A stretch of DNA of 64,000 nucleotides from Streptomyces marispadix (GTDB lineage Bacteria; Actinomycetota; Actinomycetes; Streptomycetales; Streptomycetaceae): contig NZ_JAKWJU010000002.1 of assembly GCF_022524345.1 (NCBI RefSeq), forward strand, positions 868,001 through 932,000. The letters run 5' to 3'. Below are positions 9,771 through 20,100 of the stretch, piece after piece. The notes under the pieces were generated by a model. The model was given only the letters and a program-made list of their open reading frames with translations. It did not search any database and was not told the origin of the DNA. Position 1 is the first letter of the stretch; each line of letters begins with the position of its first letter. Position numbers and translations under genes: made by a program.

Positions 9771-9838
9771 CCTCTGACGGGTTCACATCAGAGGGATGAC
9801 ATCGGATCAGAGTGGATCACATCAGAGGGGTCAGGAAG
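9771..9838. repeat. Inverted and direct TCAGAGG repeats at 3' end of hydrolase gene
   Basis: CCTCTGA at 9771-9777 faces TCAGAGG at 9788-9794, giving a 7-bp stem with a 10-nt loop. The phrase ACATCAGAGG then recurs at 9829-9838, overlapping the last codons of the hydrolase gene. It may act as a weak terminator for the hydrolase transcript. The interval 9534-9816 holds nothing else recognisable. Confidence 0.35.
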
Positions 9839-11121
9839 TGACGCACCTTCTCCTCGTACGCCTCGGGGTCGGCGTTCCACATCGCAGCGTGCGGTGCGCT
9901 GGGCACGGTGTGCAGGCTGACGAACTCCACGTTCGCGGACGCCAGTTCCCTGGAGCGCTGCCAGGAGGCGACGGTGTCGTCCGGTCCGTGCAGCAGCAGC
10001 GCCGGTACGTCGACCGCCGCGGGGTCCACGGTCTGCCGCATCCGTTCCGGTTCCGGCAGGTGTGCGCGTCCCTGGGCGGCGCGTACGGCGAGCGGCAGCA
10101 GCGCCCGCGGGGTGTGCCGGGCGGCGGCGAGCGCTCGCACGGTGGCCCACCAGTCCAGCACGGGCGAGTCGAGCACCAGTCCGGCGATCCTGCCGACGGC
10201 GGCCGGATCGCCGGGCTGCTCGCCGATGCTGCCGGTGCCGTGGGCGGCCCCGCTGCCGGCCGCGCCTGCGCTGCGGCCGCTCAGCCGCTCCGCCGCACTG
10301 AGCGCCATGGACGCCCCGCTGGACCAGCCGTGCAGCACGACCTGCCGGGCTCCGCTCTCCACGGCGTAGCGGATCGCGGCCTCCACGTCGCGCCACTCGG
10401 AGCCGCCGAGGTGGCGTACACCGTCGGGCGGTGGCGGCGCACCGGCGTCGCCGCGGTAGGCGAGCGCGAGCACCGGCAGGTCGAGCTTGGCGTAGAAGGG
10501 CAGCAGGGGCAGCGCCTGTGCGGGGGTGGCGCCGAGTCCGTGCAGTGCGACGACCCAGGTGTCGCGGGCTCCGGAGACGAACCACGCGGGCAGTGGGCCG
10601 AGTTCGCCGGGCACCTGAACCGCGGTACGGGCGGGGATGCCGTCGTCGCGGCCCGCCGGGTCGCCGGTCTCGGCGGGCGCTCCGGCCGTGGCGGCGTCCG
10701 CGGTGTACGCGAGTTCCGCCGCGTCGTCGGGGCATGTCTGCGGTGTGAGCCACAGCCTGGTGCCGGGCCTGAGTTCGCCGTGGTGCACCCGTTCGAGACG
10801 GCGTACGACGGTGTCGGGGGACGCCTTGGCGGGCTCGCCGTCCAGCACGGGCCCCACAACGGCGTGGCAGTCACGCCCCACGAGCCCGTAGACGCCGGGG
10901 AGCTGCGCGGTCAGGGATCGGGTGAGGGCGACCTCTCCGTCGCCGACGGTGTGCACGGTCAGCGGGGGCCCGCCGAATCCGGCGGGCAGCCGTGCTCGCC
11001 CGGAGGAGCTGCGGCGTACGGGCCGCAGCGCCGCGTCGGCGGCGTACCGCCCGGCGGCGACCGCGGCGGCACCGGCGAACGTCACGGAGGTGGCGGCGAG
11101 TGCCGCGGTGCGCAGACGCAT
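9817..11121 (-). CDS. Alpha/beta hydrolase with N-terminal membrane anchor
   Basis: The protein has 434 residues. An N-terminal hydrophobic segment (about 5-25) looks like an uncleaved anchor or signal peptide. The hydrolase domain begins near 190 (WVVALHGLGATPAQAL). The nucleophile elbow is GWSSGAS (Ser at its centre), an acid is expected near LLLHGPDDTV, and the His near VPSAPHAAMWN. The N-terminal 170 residues are a family-specific region. It is an esterase/peptidase-like serine hydrolase facing the membrane; the substrate is unknown. The start has only a weak ribosome-binding site. The gene ends within the TCAGAGG repeat. Confidence 0.8.
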   Translation of the reverse strand: MRLRTAALAATSVTFAGAAAVAAGRYAADAALRPVRRSSSGRARLPAGFGGPPLTVHTVGDGEVALTRSLTAQLPGVYGLVGRDCHAVVGPVLDGEPAKASPDTVVRRLERVHHGELRPGTRLWLTPQTCPDDAAELAYTADAATAGAPAETGDPAGRDDGIPARTAVQVPGELGPLPAWFVSGARDTWVVALHGLGATPAQALPLLPFYAKLDLPVLALAYRGDAGAPPPPDGVRHLGGSEWRDVEAAIRYAVESGARQVVLHGWSSGASMALSAAERLSGRSAGAAGSGAAHGTGSIGEQPGDPAAVGRIAGLVLDSPVLDWWATVRALAAARHTPRALLPLAVRAAQGRAHLPEPERMRQTVDPAAVDVPALLLHGPDDTVASWQRSRELASANVEFVSLHTVPSAPHAAMWNADPEAYEEKVRHFLTPLM

Positions 11122-11281
11122 TCGGCCAGTGTCGGGGACGGAAGGTCCGTGCGGCCAGTGGTGAGGTGCCGCCGGGGTGAACTCGGCCGCGCGGCCCGGC
11201 GCGTGGGCGTCCGCCCTGATATACGGGCTCCCGGCCGCGATGTGCTCGCCCGCCGCCCCCGCGGGCCTCGGCGCCGTGGGC

Positions 11282-11995
11282 TCACTCAGGTGTGGGCCGC
11301 TGCCCGTACCCCTTCAACTTCTCCTGTACGCGGGCGAGTTCGCCGTCCGGGATCAGCGAGGGGGTGCGCCCCGGCACCGAGTGGGCGGCGAGCCAGACGC
11401 GGCACATCCACTCCAACTGGGCGGTGCGCTCGTACGCCTGGCGGAGATCGTCCCCGTAGGCGATCGTGCCGTGGTTCTGGAGGAGGCAGGCGCTGCGGCC
11501 TTCGAGGGCGGTGAGCATGTGTGCCGCGAGTTCGTCGCTGCCGTAGGTGGCGTAGGGCGCGACGCGCACGGGGCCGCCGAGCGCGGCCGTCATGTAGTGG
11601 ATGGCGGGGAGTTCGCCCACGAGGGCGGAGACCGCGGTGGCGTGCACGGCGTGCGTGTGGACGACCGCCCGGGCGCCGGTGTGCCGGTAGACCGCGAGAT
11701 GCATGGGGAGTTCGCTCGTCGGCGTCAGGCTGCCCGCGGTGCGGCGGCCTTCGAGGTCGACCGCGCACAGGTCGCCGTCGCCGAGGCGCTCGTAGGGGAC
11801 GCCGCTCGGTGTCACCAGTACGGTGTCCGCGACCCTCGCGGAGACGTTGCCCGAGGTGCCGACGACCAGTCCCTCGGCGGTCGTTCGCCGGGCGGTGGCG
11901 GCCAACTCCCGCCATGCGCACAGCAGTTCGTCCGGGTCGGCCGCCGGGGTCGTCGTCGGCTCCGGCTCCGGCTTCCGCTGATCCAACCGTTCCAC
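11282..11995 (-). CDS. Class II aldolase/adducin family protein
   Basis: About 237 residues from a GTG at 11995 preceded by GGACAGGACAG; frames further upstream run through a repeat-like GTAGTTCCG region and are less credible. The fold motifs are GTSGNVSARV (phosphate-binding loop), PTSELPMHLAVY with the catalytic Glu, HTHAVHATAV giving two zinc-ligand His residues, and LLQNHG with the third. This is the fuculose/ribulose-phosphate aldolase or epimerase fold. It probably cleaves or epimerises a sugar phosphate, but the substrate is not evident. It is divergent from the phosphate transporter. Confidence 0.85.
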   Translation of the reverse strand: MERLDQRKPEPEPTTTPAADPDELLCAWRELAATARRTTAEGLVVGTSGNVSARVADTVLVTPSGVPYERLGDGDLCAVDLEGRRTAGSLTPTSELPMHLAVYRHTGARAVVHTHAVHATAVSALVGELPAIHYMTAALGGPVRVAPYATYGSDELAAHMLTALEGRSACLLQNHGTIAYGDDLRQAYERTAQLEWMCRVWLAAHSVPGRTPSLIPDGELARVQEKLKGYGQRPTPE

Positions 11996-12293
11996 CTGTC
12001 CTGTCCACCAGTTCCGTAGTTGCGGTCCTGTACTTCCGCTCCCGTAGTTCCGCTTGTGTAGTTCCCTACAGCCCGCGGCTGGTTCCGGGCATCCCGCGGC
12101 TTCGGACGTCACGCCCGTTCAGGCCGGGCCTCCGGCTCGCCCGCGAGATTCCGTTCGCATCGGCGGAAGATGCCCCGTGCACCTTCGCGAGCTGCGGCGC
12201 AGGACCGTCCGAGAGGGCGGAGATGCAGGTGCGACGGGTGTGTGACACCGCTCACAACAGGCGTCCGGGAGCGACACTCACAGGCCCGCCGCA
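11996..12293. other. Intergenic region upstream of aldolase gene
   Basis: Together with the PHO-box region it makes a 371-bp gap between divergent genes. From 12009 to 12065 there are several imperfect copies of GTAGTTCCG or GTACTTCCG, giving the stretch a repetitive look. No ORF, tRNA or clear promoter hexamers were seen. Confidence 0.35.
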
Positions 12294-12334
12294 GTTCATC
12301 TGCCGTTCACCCACCGTCCCTACGTTCATCTGGA
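12294..12334 (+). promoter_or_regulatory. PHO-box-like direct repeats (PhoP site) before pit gene
   Basis: GTTCATCTGCC (12294-12304) and GTTCACCCACC (12305-12315) are adjacent 11-nt direct-repeat units. A further GTTCATCTGGA starts at 12324. They match the Streptomyces PhoP recognition unit (GTTCACC-like, 11-nt spacing). They lie about 35-70 nt before the phosphate transporter start. Confidence 0.7.
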
Positions 12335-12366
12335 CATCAAACTTCGAGCGGATTGTGCCTGGGTGA

Positions 12367-13665
12367 ATGGAACACATCACGCTTCTCATCGGGATCGTGA
12401 TCGTCACGGCCTTGGTGTTCGACTTTACGAACGGCTTCCACGACACGGCCAACGCCATGGCCACCACCATCTCCACCGGGGCACTCAAGCCCAAGACAGC
12501 GGTGGCGATGTCGGCGGTCCTCAACCTCGTCGGGGCTTTCCTCTCCATCGAGGTCGCAAAGACCATCTCCTCCGGAATCATCGACGAAAGCTCCGGCATC
12601 CGGCCTGAAGTGATCTTCGCAGGGCTGGTCGGAGCGATCATCTGGAACCTGCTGACCTGGCTCGCCGGGCTCCCCTCCAGCTCCTCGCACGCGCTGATGG
12701 GCGGCCTGCTCGGTGCGACCGTGGCGTCCGCCGGAATCGGTGCCGTCAACGGCGGCACCGTCGTGATGAAGGTGCTCATCCCCGCCGTCGCCGCACCGCT
12801 GGTCGCGGGTCTCGCCGCGCTCTTCGCTACGCGGCTGACCTACCGGGCGGCGGGCAAGGCCGACGAGCAGCAGACCGCCAAGGGCTACCGGACGGGGCAG
12901 ATCACCTCCGCCGCGCTGGTCTCCCTGGCACACGGCACGAACGACGCACAGAAGACCATGGGCGTCATCACTCTCGCCCTGATCACCGGCGGTGTGATCG
13001 CCCCGCAGGCGGACCCGCCGACCTGGGTGATCGTCTCGGCCGGACTGGCCATCGCCCTCGGCACGTACCTGGGCGGCTGGCGGATCATCCGCACCATGGG
13101 CAACGGCATCACCGACATCAAGCCCCCGCAGGGATTCGCCGCGCAGACCTCCGCCGCGGTGACCATCCTCGCCTCCTCCCACATCGGCTTCTCGCTGTCC
13201 ACGACTCACGTCTGCTCCGGCGCGGTCATGGGCTCCGGGCTGGGCCGTAAGGGCGGAATCGTGCGCTGGTCGACCGCGGCCCGCATGGTGGCGGGCTGGG
13301 GGCTGACGCTCCCGGCGGCGGGGATCGTCGCCGCGGGCGCGGCTCTGCTGGCACAGCAGGGCGACTGGGGCGTCAGCACCGTCGCAGTGCTCGCGGTGGC
13401 GGTCGGCGCGGGCATCTGGCTGCTCTCGCGCCGTCAGCCCGTCGACCACACCAACGTCAACGACGCGACGCTGCCCGGGTCTTCGGAGCCGGAGCCCGCC
13501 GGAGTCGTCACCGCCGCGCTCCGTACGGTCGCACCGCCGCCCGCTGCGGCAGCGGTGCACGCCAAGGCGGCTTCGGCTGCCGAGGCCGGGGACGGAAATA
13601 CGCAGGGCGCCCCCGAGGGGGTCCCGGAGGGCGTACCCGCGGCGGCGCAGCACGCCGACGCATAG
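12367..13665 (+). CDS. pitH: Low-affinity inorganic phosphate transporter, Pit family
   Basis: A 432-residue integral membrane protein of the PiT family, which carries metal-phosphate into the cell with protons. The family signature appears twice in inverted halves: FDFTNGFHDTANAMAT (residues 18-33) and ALVSLAHGTNDAQKTMG. Also present are GLPSSSSHAL and FSLSTTHVCSG, the two conserved SSSH/STTH loops. Roughly ten hydrophobic helices are followed by an Ala/Pro-rich cytoplasmic tail (about 370-432). The PHO-box-like repeats upstream predict control by PhoR-PhoP, as reported for pitH2 of S. coelicolor. A small membrane-protein gene follows 39 nt downstream. Confidence 0.92.
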   Translation: MEHITLLIGIVIVTALVFDFTNGFHDTANAMATTISTGALKPKTAVAMSAVLNLVGAFLSIEVAKTISSGIIDESSGIRPEVIFAGLVGAIIWNLLTWLAGLPSSSSHALMGGLLGATVASAGIGAVNGGTVVMKVLIPAVAAPLVAGLAALFATRLTYRAAGKADEQQTAKGYRTGQITSAALVSLAHGTNDAQKTMGVITLALITGGVIAPQADPPTWVIVSAGLAIALGTYLGGWRIIRTMGNGITDIKPPQGFAAQTSAAVTILASSHIGFSLSTTHVCSGAVMGSGLGRKGGIVRWSTAARMVAGWGLTLPAAGIVAAGAALLAQQGDWGVSTVAVLAVAVGAGIWLLSRRQPVDHTNVNDATLPGSSEPEPAGVVTAALRTVAPPPAAAAVHAKAASAAEAGDGNTQGAPEGVPEGVPAAAQHADA

Positions 13666-13704
13666 CCGAAACGCAATCCGACACCGGAACGACAGGGAAA
13701 CGCT

Positions 13705-13935
13705 ATGGACATCGACTGGGCAGCGCTGGGACAGGTATTCGGCGTCAGCCTCGTGGCCTCGGTCGCCCTGGTGGGCGTGTTCACGCTCGGCATCGTGGGC
13801 TCCTCCACGGGCAGGGCGGAGGGCTCGCAGACCGGCGGCGGTACGACCGTGCTCGCGCGGACCGGCGCATACACGTGCTTCGCGCTGTGCGCGGCGGCCG
13901 TGGCCTACGGGATCTACATCATCACCGCTCCCTGA
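13705..13935 (+). CDS. Small two-helix membrane protein next to pit
   Basis: 76 residues with two hydrophobic helices (about 9-32 and 52-73), separated by a Gly/Thr-rich loop. The upstream ACAGGGAAACG is a weak ribosome-binding site. It is probably co-transcribed with the Pit transporter and may be an accessory subunit, but I recognise no family with a known function. A hairpin terminator candidate follows 11 nt after the stop. Confidence 0.7.
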   Translation: MDIDWAALGQVFGVSLVASVALVGVFTLGIVGSSTGRAEGSQTGGGTTVLARTGAYTCFALCAAAVAYGIYIITAP

Positions 13936-13946
13936 ACCGGGTGGCG

Positions 13947-13974
13947 CCGGCGGGCGCTTGAGGTCGTCCGCCGG
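13947..13974 (+). terminator. Hairpin terminator after pit operon
   Basis: CCGGCGGGCG (13947-13956) pairs with CGTCCGCCGG (13965-13974), ten pairs including one G-U, around an 8-nt loop. There is no T-run, as is common for Streptomyces terminators. Confidence 0.5.
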
Positions 13975-14099
13975 TGTTCCCGCGAGGGATTCTGAAGGGG
14001 TACGGAGGGGCGCTCCGTGCCCCTTCGCCATGTTCCGGCGCGGCCTGCCGTGTGTCTGCTCACACTCTCCCGTCGCAGGTCAGCGGCGAGTTGACGGCC

Positions 14100-14287
14100 C
14101 TGTCGGTACGTGGTGGACTGCCGATTGCCCAACGGCGGCAGGAGAGGAAGCCGGTGCGAATCCGGCGCGGTCCCGCCACTGTCACCGGGGAGCGCACCCC
14201 CAACCGAAGGTCACGGCCCGTTAGTTCGAGGGCTGGAAGGCCGGGGGTCGCAGCGATCCGGGAGCCAGGAGACTCTCGTCGCCGGCA
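14100..14287 (+). promoter_or_regulatory. Cobalamin (B12) riboswitch
   Basis: The conserved core is clear: GAGGAAGCCGGTGCGAATCC (from 14143), GCGGTCCCGCCACTGTCACC, and the B12-box region GGGAGCCAGGAGACTCTCGTC-like sequence around 14260-14280. It precedes the cobalamin operon, so feedback repression by adenosylcobalamin is expected. A short CAGGG/CCCTG hairpin at 14296-14311 may belong to the expression platform. Confidence 0.93.
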
Positions 14288-14326
14288 CGTCGAACCAGGG
14301 CGAGGACCCTGAGTGAGGACTCCGTC

Positions 14327-14557
14327 ATGCGTGGCTTGCCAGCCTCTCCCACACCTGTGTCCGCGCGCCTTCACTTCGGGGCGCGGGTGACCGGCGGTCC
14401 CCAAGTCCCTTACGGCGTACACCGATCGACGGACTGCCAGGCCCCTGTGCGGCGGATTCCGGTCCGCCGGGTGCCCCTCCGCCTGGCTCCGCACCCCGCC
14501 GGGCGGCGGCACGCCTCCGCCCGCGTACTCCTTCGAGGCACCACGACGGCTCGCTGA
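14327..14557 (+). CDS. Possible small ORF between riboswitch and cobD
   Basis: A 76-codon frame starts at an ATG behind GTGAGGACTCCGTC and stops 2 nt before the cobD start. The product is Arg/Pro-rich with no recognised domain, and its third-position G+C looks weaker than in neighbouring genes, so it may not be a real protein. It matters because cobD itself has no visible Shine-Dalgarno site; translation of this frame could deliver ribosomes to cobD. Alternatively the stretch is only riboswitch expression platform. Confidence 0.3.
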   Translation: MRGLPASPTPVSARLHFGARVTGGPQVPYGVHRSTDCQAPVRRIPVRRVPLRLAPHPAGRRHASARVLLRGTTTAR

Positions 14558-14559
14558 CG

Positions 14560-15546
14560 ATGCGGGCCGATCGAGCCTACGTATGCGCCGCTGCCCTCGG
14601 TCACCTCGGTGATCTGCTCTTCGGCGATCCCCGGCGCGGGCATCCGGTGGCCGTCTTCGGCAAGGCCGCCGGGGCCGCCGAGCGCGTCATGTGGCGGGAC
14701 GGCAGGGCGGCGGGCGCCGCTCATACGGTGCTGTGCGCCGGTGGCGCGGTCGCCGCCGTGACGGCGCTCGGGCGCACGGTCCGCGCCGTGGCAGGTGCGG
14801 GCGGCGCCACGCTCTTCGACGCCGCGGTGACCTGGACCGTGCTGGGCGGCACCGGCCTGCGGGAGGAGGCCCTGGCGGTGGCCTCGGCGCTGGAGGCGGA
14901 CGATCTGGCGGGCGCACGGCGGCTGTTGCCGCATCTGTGCGGACGCGACCCGCAGTCGCTGGACGCGGACGCCGTCGCACGCGCCGTCGTCGAGTCGGTC
15001 GCGGAGAACACCTCGGACGCCGTCGTCGGCGCGCTGGTGTGGGGCGCCCTCGCGGGTGCTCCCGGGATGGCCGCCTTCCGCGCGGTCAACACGCTCGACG
15101 CGATGTTTGGTCATCGCTCGCCGCGTTTTCTGCGCTTCGGATGGGCAGCCGCCCGGCTGGACGACGTAGCGGGGTGGCCCGGTGCGCGTCTGACGGCGGT
15201 GCTCGCCGCGCTGGCGGGGCCCTCTCCTCGGGGGGCGCTGCGGGCGTGGCGCGGGGACGCCGGTGACCATCCCAGCCCCAACGCGGGTCCCGTGGAGGCC
15301 GCGTTCGCGGGCGCGCTGGGAGTGCGGCTGGGCGGCACCCTCAGCTACGGGGGACGCGTCGAGCGCAGGCCGGTGCTCAACCCGGGCGGGCGCGCGGTGC
15401 ATACGCGGGACATCGCCGAGGCGGTGCGGCTTTCGCGGCGTGTGGGCGTACTGGCGCTGGTGATCACCTCGGCGGCCGGGGCGCTGCGGCTGCGGCGATT
15501 CCGGCCTCGGGCGGAGCGAGCGGCGGGGGAAGGGGGACGGGCGTGA
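14560..15546 (+). CDS. cobD: Adenosylcobinamide-phosphate synthase CobD/CbiB
   Basis: A 328-residue membrane enzyme that attaches the aminopropanol (phosphate) arm to adenosylcobyric acid late in B12 synthesis. Family motifs are [16 protein letters not shown] near the N-terminus, [11 protein letters not shown] (residues 146-156), [14 protein letters not shown] and [17 protein letters not shown]. Several hydrophobic helices are present and the length is normal. It is the first recognisable enzyme gene after the riboswitch and overlaps cobQ by ATGA-type coupling (cobQ starts at 15543). It lacks an obvious ribosome-binding site of its own. Confidence 0.93.
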   Translation: MRADRAYVCAAALGHLGDLLFGDPRRGHPVAVFGKAAGAAERVMWRDGRAAGAAHTVLCAGGAVAAVTALGRTVRAVAGAGGATLFDAAVTWTVLGGTGLREEALAVASALEADDLAGARRLLPHLCGRDPQSLDADAVARAVVESVAENTSDAVVGALVWGALAGAPGMAAFRAVNTLDAMFGHRSPRFLRFGWAAARLDDVAGWPGARLTAVLAALAGPSPRGALRAWRGDAGDHPSPNAGPVEAAFAGALGVRLGGTLSYGGRVERRPVLNPGGRAVHTRDIAEAVRLSRRVGVLALVITSAAGALRLRRFRPRAERAAGEGGRA

Positions 15547-17192
15547 GTGAGGCCGTAGAGCGCGGAGGCGGGGAGCCGGGCGGCCGGCCCGGCAACGGTC
15601 GGCCCGGCAACGGTCGGCTCAGCGGAGGAGGACTCGGCGGCGGGCTGCTCGTCGCGGGCACCACGTCCGACGCGGGCAAGAGCGTGGTGACGGCGGGCAT
15701 CTGCCGCTGGCTGTCACGCAAGGGCATGAAGGTCGCGCCGTTCAAGGCGCAGAACATGTCGCTCAACTCGTATGTGACGAGGGAGGGCGCGGAGATCGGC
15801 AGGGCGCAGGCCATGCAGGCCGCCGCCGCCCGCACCGAGCCGACGGCGCTGATGAACCCGGTGCTGCTCAAGCCCGGCGGGGACCGCAGCAGCCAAGTGG
15901 TGCTGCTGGGCAGGCCCGTCGGGGAGATGACCGCGCAGGGCTACCACTCCGGCAGGCAGGAGCGTCTGCTGGACACGGTCGCCGACTGCCTCGCGGAGCT
16001 GCGGCGCAGCCATGACGCGGTGATCTGCGAGGGCGCCGGCAGCCCCGCGGAGATCAATCTGCGGCGTACCGACATCGTCAACATGGGCCTGGCCAGGGCC
16101 GCAGGACTGCCCGTGGTGGTGGTGGGCGACATCGACCGGGGCGGGGTCTTCGCGTCCTTCTTCGGTACGACGGCGCTGCTGGCGGAGCGCGATCAGGCTC
16201 TGCTGGCGGGCTATGTGGTCAACAAGTTCCGCGGTGACGTGGCGCTGCTGGAGCCGGGTCTGGAGATGCTGCACGGCCTGACGGGGCGGCCGGTGCTGGG
16301 AGTTCTGCCCTTCCGGCGCGGTCTCGGCATCGACGCGGAGGACGGGCTGGCGGTGTCACTGGGCGGCGCGGTCGGCGAGCCCCGGGAAGCGGCTCCGCTC
16401 GGAAGTGACGTGCTGCGCATAGCCGTTGTGGCGCTGCCGCTGATGTCGAACTTCACCGACGTGGACGCGCTGGCCGCCGAGCCGGGTGTCGTGGTCCGCT
16501 TCACCGCCCGTCCCGAGGAGCTTGCCGACGCGGATCTGGTGGTGCTGCCCGGCACGCGCGGCACCGTGAAGGCGCTGGCCTGGCTGCGGGAGCGCGGCCT
16601 CGCGGAGGCGGTGGTGCGGCGCGCGGCCGAGGGTCGTCCCGTGCTGGGCATCTGCGGGGGATTCCAGATGCTGGGCGAGCGGATCGAGGACGACGTCGAG
16701 TCGCGGGCCGGGACCGTCGAGGGTCTCGGTCTGCTGCCGCTGAGGGTGCGCTTCGCGCAGGAGAAGACGCTCGCCCGGCCCTCGGGCCGTGCGCTCGGCG
16801 AGCATGCCGAGGGCTACGAGATCCATCACGGCGTCGCCGAAGTCACGGGCGGCGAGGCGCTGTTCGCCGACGCCGGCGGCAATCCCCTGGACGGCTGCCG
16901 CATCGGTTCCGTACGGGGCACGCACTGGCACGGAGCGCTGGAGAGCGACGGCTTCCGCAGGGCGTTTCTGCGCGCGGTGGCCGACGAGGCGGGGCGCACG
17001 GGATTCGTACCGGCCTCGGACACCGGTTTCGCGGCGCTGCGCGAGGAGCAACTGGATCGCCTGGGCGATCTCATCGAAGAACACGCCGACACCGACGCGC
17101 TGTTGCGGCTGATCGAGTCGGGCCCGCCTGCGGGCCTGCCGTTCGTCGGGCCGGGCGCGCCGGAGGCACGACACGCGGGAGCGTCCTCATGA
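15543..17192 (+). CDS. cobQ: Cobyric acid synthase CobQ/CbiP
   Basis: The 549-residue glutamine- and ATP-dependent enzyme amidates side chains b, d, e and g of adenosylcobyrinic a,c-diamide. After a Gly-rich extension of about 30 residues comes the P-loop-like GTTSDAGKS (39-47) and [20 protein letters not shown], the dethiobiotin-synthetase-like half. The C-terminal class I glutaminase has [10 protein letters not shown] with the nucleophile at Cys371, and EGYEIHHG with His428. The start overlaps cobD and the stop overlaps cobN (TCATGA), placing it firmly inside the operon. Confidence 0.95.
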   Translation: MSEAVERGGGEPGGRPGNGRPGNGRLSGGGLGGGLLVAGTTSDAGKSVVTAGICRWLSRKGMKVAPFKAQNMSLNSYVTREGAEIGRAQAMQAAAARTEPTALMNPVLLKPGGDRSSQVVLLGRPVGEMTAQGYHSGRQERLLDTVADCLAELRRSHDAVICEGAGSPAEINLRRTDIVNMGLARAAGLPVVVVGDIDRGGVFASFFGTTALLAERDQALLAGYVVNKFRGDVALLEPGLEMLHGLTGRPVLGVLPFRRGLGIDAEDGLAVSLGGAVGEPREAAPLGSDVLRIAVVALPLMSNFTDVDALAAEPGVVVRFTARPEELADADLVVLPGTRGTVKALAWLRERGLAEAVVRRAAEGRPVLGICGGFQMLGERIEDDVESRAGTVEGLGLLPLRVRFAQEKTLARPSGRALGEHAEGYEIHHGVAEVTGGEALFADAGGNPLDGCRIGSVRGTHWHGALESDGFRRAFLRAVADEAGRTGFVPASDTGFAALREEQLDRLGDLIEEHADTDALLRLIESGPPAGLPFVGPGAPEARHAGASS

Positions 17193-20100
17193 GCACTGTT
17201 CTGCTGCTGTCCACGTCCGATACGGATCTGCTCGCGGCCCGCGCCTCTGGCGCCGCGTACCGGATCGCCAATCCCACGAGGGTGGATGCGGCGGAGGACC
17301 TGCCGGGGCTGCTGGAGGGCGCGGACATCGCGGTCGTACGGCTGCTCGGCGGCAAGCGTGCCTGGGAGGACGGGCTGGCGGCGCTGAAGGCGTCGTCGGT
17401 GCCGACGGTGCTGCTGGGCGGGGAGGCCGTGCCGGACGCCGAGCTGATGGCGGAGTCGAGTGTGCCCTCGGGCGTGGTCGCCGAGGCGCTGAGATATCTC
17501 GTGGAGGGCGGGCCGGAGAATCTCCGGCAGCTCGCAGGTTTCCTGTCCGACACGGTGCTGATGAGCGGGGAAGGCTTCGAACCGCCCGCCGCCATGCCGG
17601 AGTTCGGGGTGCACGGCGCCCGCGAGCAGCGGCCGGGGCGGCCGACGGTGGGCGTGCTCTTCTACCGGGCGCACGAACTGGCGGGCAACACCGCCTTCGT
17701 GGACGTGCTGTGCGACGCGATCGAGGACGCGGGCGCCAACGCCCTTCCCGTCTACTGCGGTTCGCTGCGCGGCGCAGTCGATACGCGGCGGAGGGCGGGG
17801 GCCGGGAGCGATGAGGAACGCCCCCAGGACGAGGAAACGGGCACCGCGACCGGCACCCGCCCGCGGCGGAGCCGGGACGGAGCGCGCACGAGGCCACGCA
17901 GCGCCGATCCGGAGTTGTACGAACTGCTGGGCCGTGCCGACGCGTTGGTGACGACGGTGCTCGCCGCGGGCGGCACGCGCGCCGGCGACGCCTCCGCCGG
18001 GGGCGACGACGAGACGTGGGACATCGGTGCGCTCGCCGAGCTGGACGTGCCGCTGCTGCAAGGGATGTGCCTGACCACCACACGTGAGGCGTGGTCGGAG
18101 TCGGACGCCGCGCTGTCCCCGATGGACGCGGCGATGCAGGTCGCGATCCCCGAGTTCGACGGACGGCTGATCACGGTGCCGTTCTCCTTCAAGGAGGAGG
18201 GCCCGGACGGCGTCCCCGTCTACGCGGCGGACCCGGAGCGTGCCCGCCGTGTCGCGGGAATCGCCGTACGCCACGCGGCACTTCGGCACAAGCCGAACTC
18301 CGAGAAGAAGCTCGCGCTGGTCTTCACCGCCTACCCCACGAAGCACTCACGGGTCGGCAACGCCGTCGGCCTGGACACCCCGGCCTCCGCCGTGAAGCTG
18401 CTGGACGCGCTGCGCGACGCGGGGTACCGGGTGGAGGGACACCCGGACGACGGCGACGAGTTGATACACCGGCTGATCGCCGCGGGCGGCCACGACGTGG
18501 AGTGGCTCACGGAGGAGCAGCTCGCCGCAGCGCCCGCGCGGGTGCCGCTGAAGGACTACCGGGAGTGGTTCGCGCGTCTCGACCCGGGTCTGCGTGCGGA
18601 GATGACGGAGGCGTGGGGCGAGCCGCCGGGCAGCCTGTACGTCGACGGGGACGAAATCGTCCTCGCCTCCCTGCGGTTCGGGAACGTCGTGGTGCTGATC
18701 CAGCCCCCACGCGGTTTCGGCGAGAACCCGATCGCCATCTACCACGACCCCGACATGCCGCCGTCGCACCACTATCTGGCGGCGTACCGCTGGATCGAGT
18801 CGGCCGAGTCGGAGGGCGGCTTCGGCGCCGACGCCATCGTGCACATGGGCAAGCACGGGACGATGGAGTGGCTGCCCGGCAAGGGCCTGGGCCTCTCCGC
18901 GGCGTGCGCTCCCGACCCGGTGCTGGGCGATCTGCCGCTGGTGTACCCGTTCATCGTCAACGACCCGGGCGAGGGCACCCAGGCCAAGCGCCGGGGCCAC
19001 GCCACCGTCGTCGACCATCTCGTACCGCCGATGGCGAGGGCCGACTCCTACGGCGATCTCGCCAAGCTGGAGCAGCTTCTCGATGAGTACGCGCTCGTCA
19101 GCGACCTGGACCCCGCCAAGGCGCCGGCCGTGCGCAGTCAGATCTGGACGCTGGTGCGCGCGGCGGAGCTGCACCACGATCTCCACGTCGAAGAGCAGCC
19201 CGGCGAGGACGAGTTCGACGACTTCGTGATGCACGTCGACGGCTGGCTGTGCGAGATCAAGGACGTGCAGATCCGCGACGGGCTGCACATCCTCGGCGGC
19301 GGCCCCGAGGGCGAGCCGCGCGTCAACCTCGCGCTGGCGGTGCTGCGTTCGGCGCAGGTGTGGGGCGGAGTCTCGGGGGCGCTGCCCGGTCTGCGGGCTG
19401 CGCTCGCGGCCCATTTCGGGCTCGTCGAGGGCGAGTTGCTGGCGGAGCCGGGCGCACGCGCCGATGTGCCCGAGGAGTTGGCCAAGCTGGCGGAGGGCCC
19501 GTCGCGTACCGCGTCGGACGCGGTGGATCTGCTGGAGCGCCTGGCGCGCACGCTCGTCGAGGAGATGGAGGCGCGCGACTGGTCCGAAGAGCAGGCGGCA
19601 CCCGTGGTCGCGGGCGTGCTCGGAGTCGGACCGGCCGATGCCGTACGGGTGCTGGAGTTCGCCGCGAAGGAGGTCGTGCCCCGTCTGGCGCGCACCACCG
19701 ACGAGATCGGCAACGTACTGCACGCCCTCGACGGCGGCTACATCCCCGCGGGCCCTTCCGGCTCGCCGACGCGCGGGCTGGTCAACACGCTGCCGACCGG
19801 GCGGAACTTCTACTCCGTCGACCCCAAGGCCATTCCGTCCAGGCTCAGTTGGGATGTGGGCAGTGCGCTGGCCGACTCGCTCGTCCAGCGCCATCTCGAC
19901 GACACGGGCGAGTATCCGCGTTCGGTCGGGCTGACCGTGTGGGGTACGTCCTGCATGCGTACGCAGGGCGACGACATCGCGGAGATCCTTGCTCTGCTGG
20001 GCTGCCGCCCCGTGTGGGACGACGCGTCGCGGCGAGTCACGGGCTTCGAGGTGGTGCCGCTGGAGGAGCTGGGCAGGCCGCGCATCGATGTGTCGGTGCG

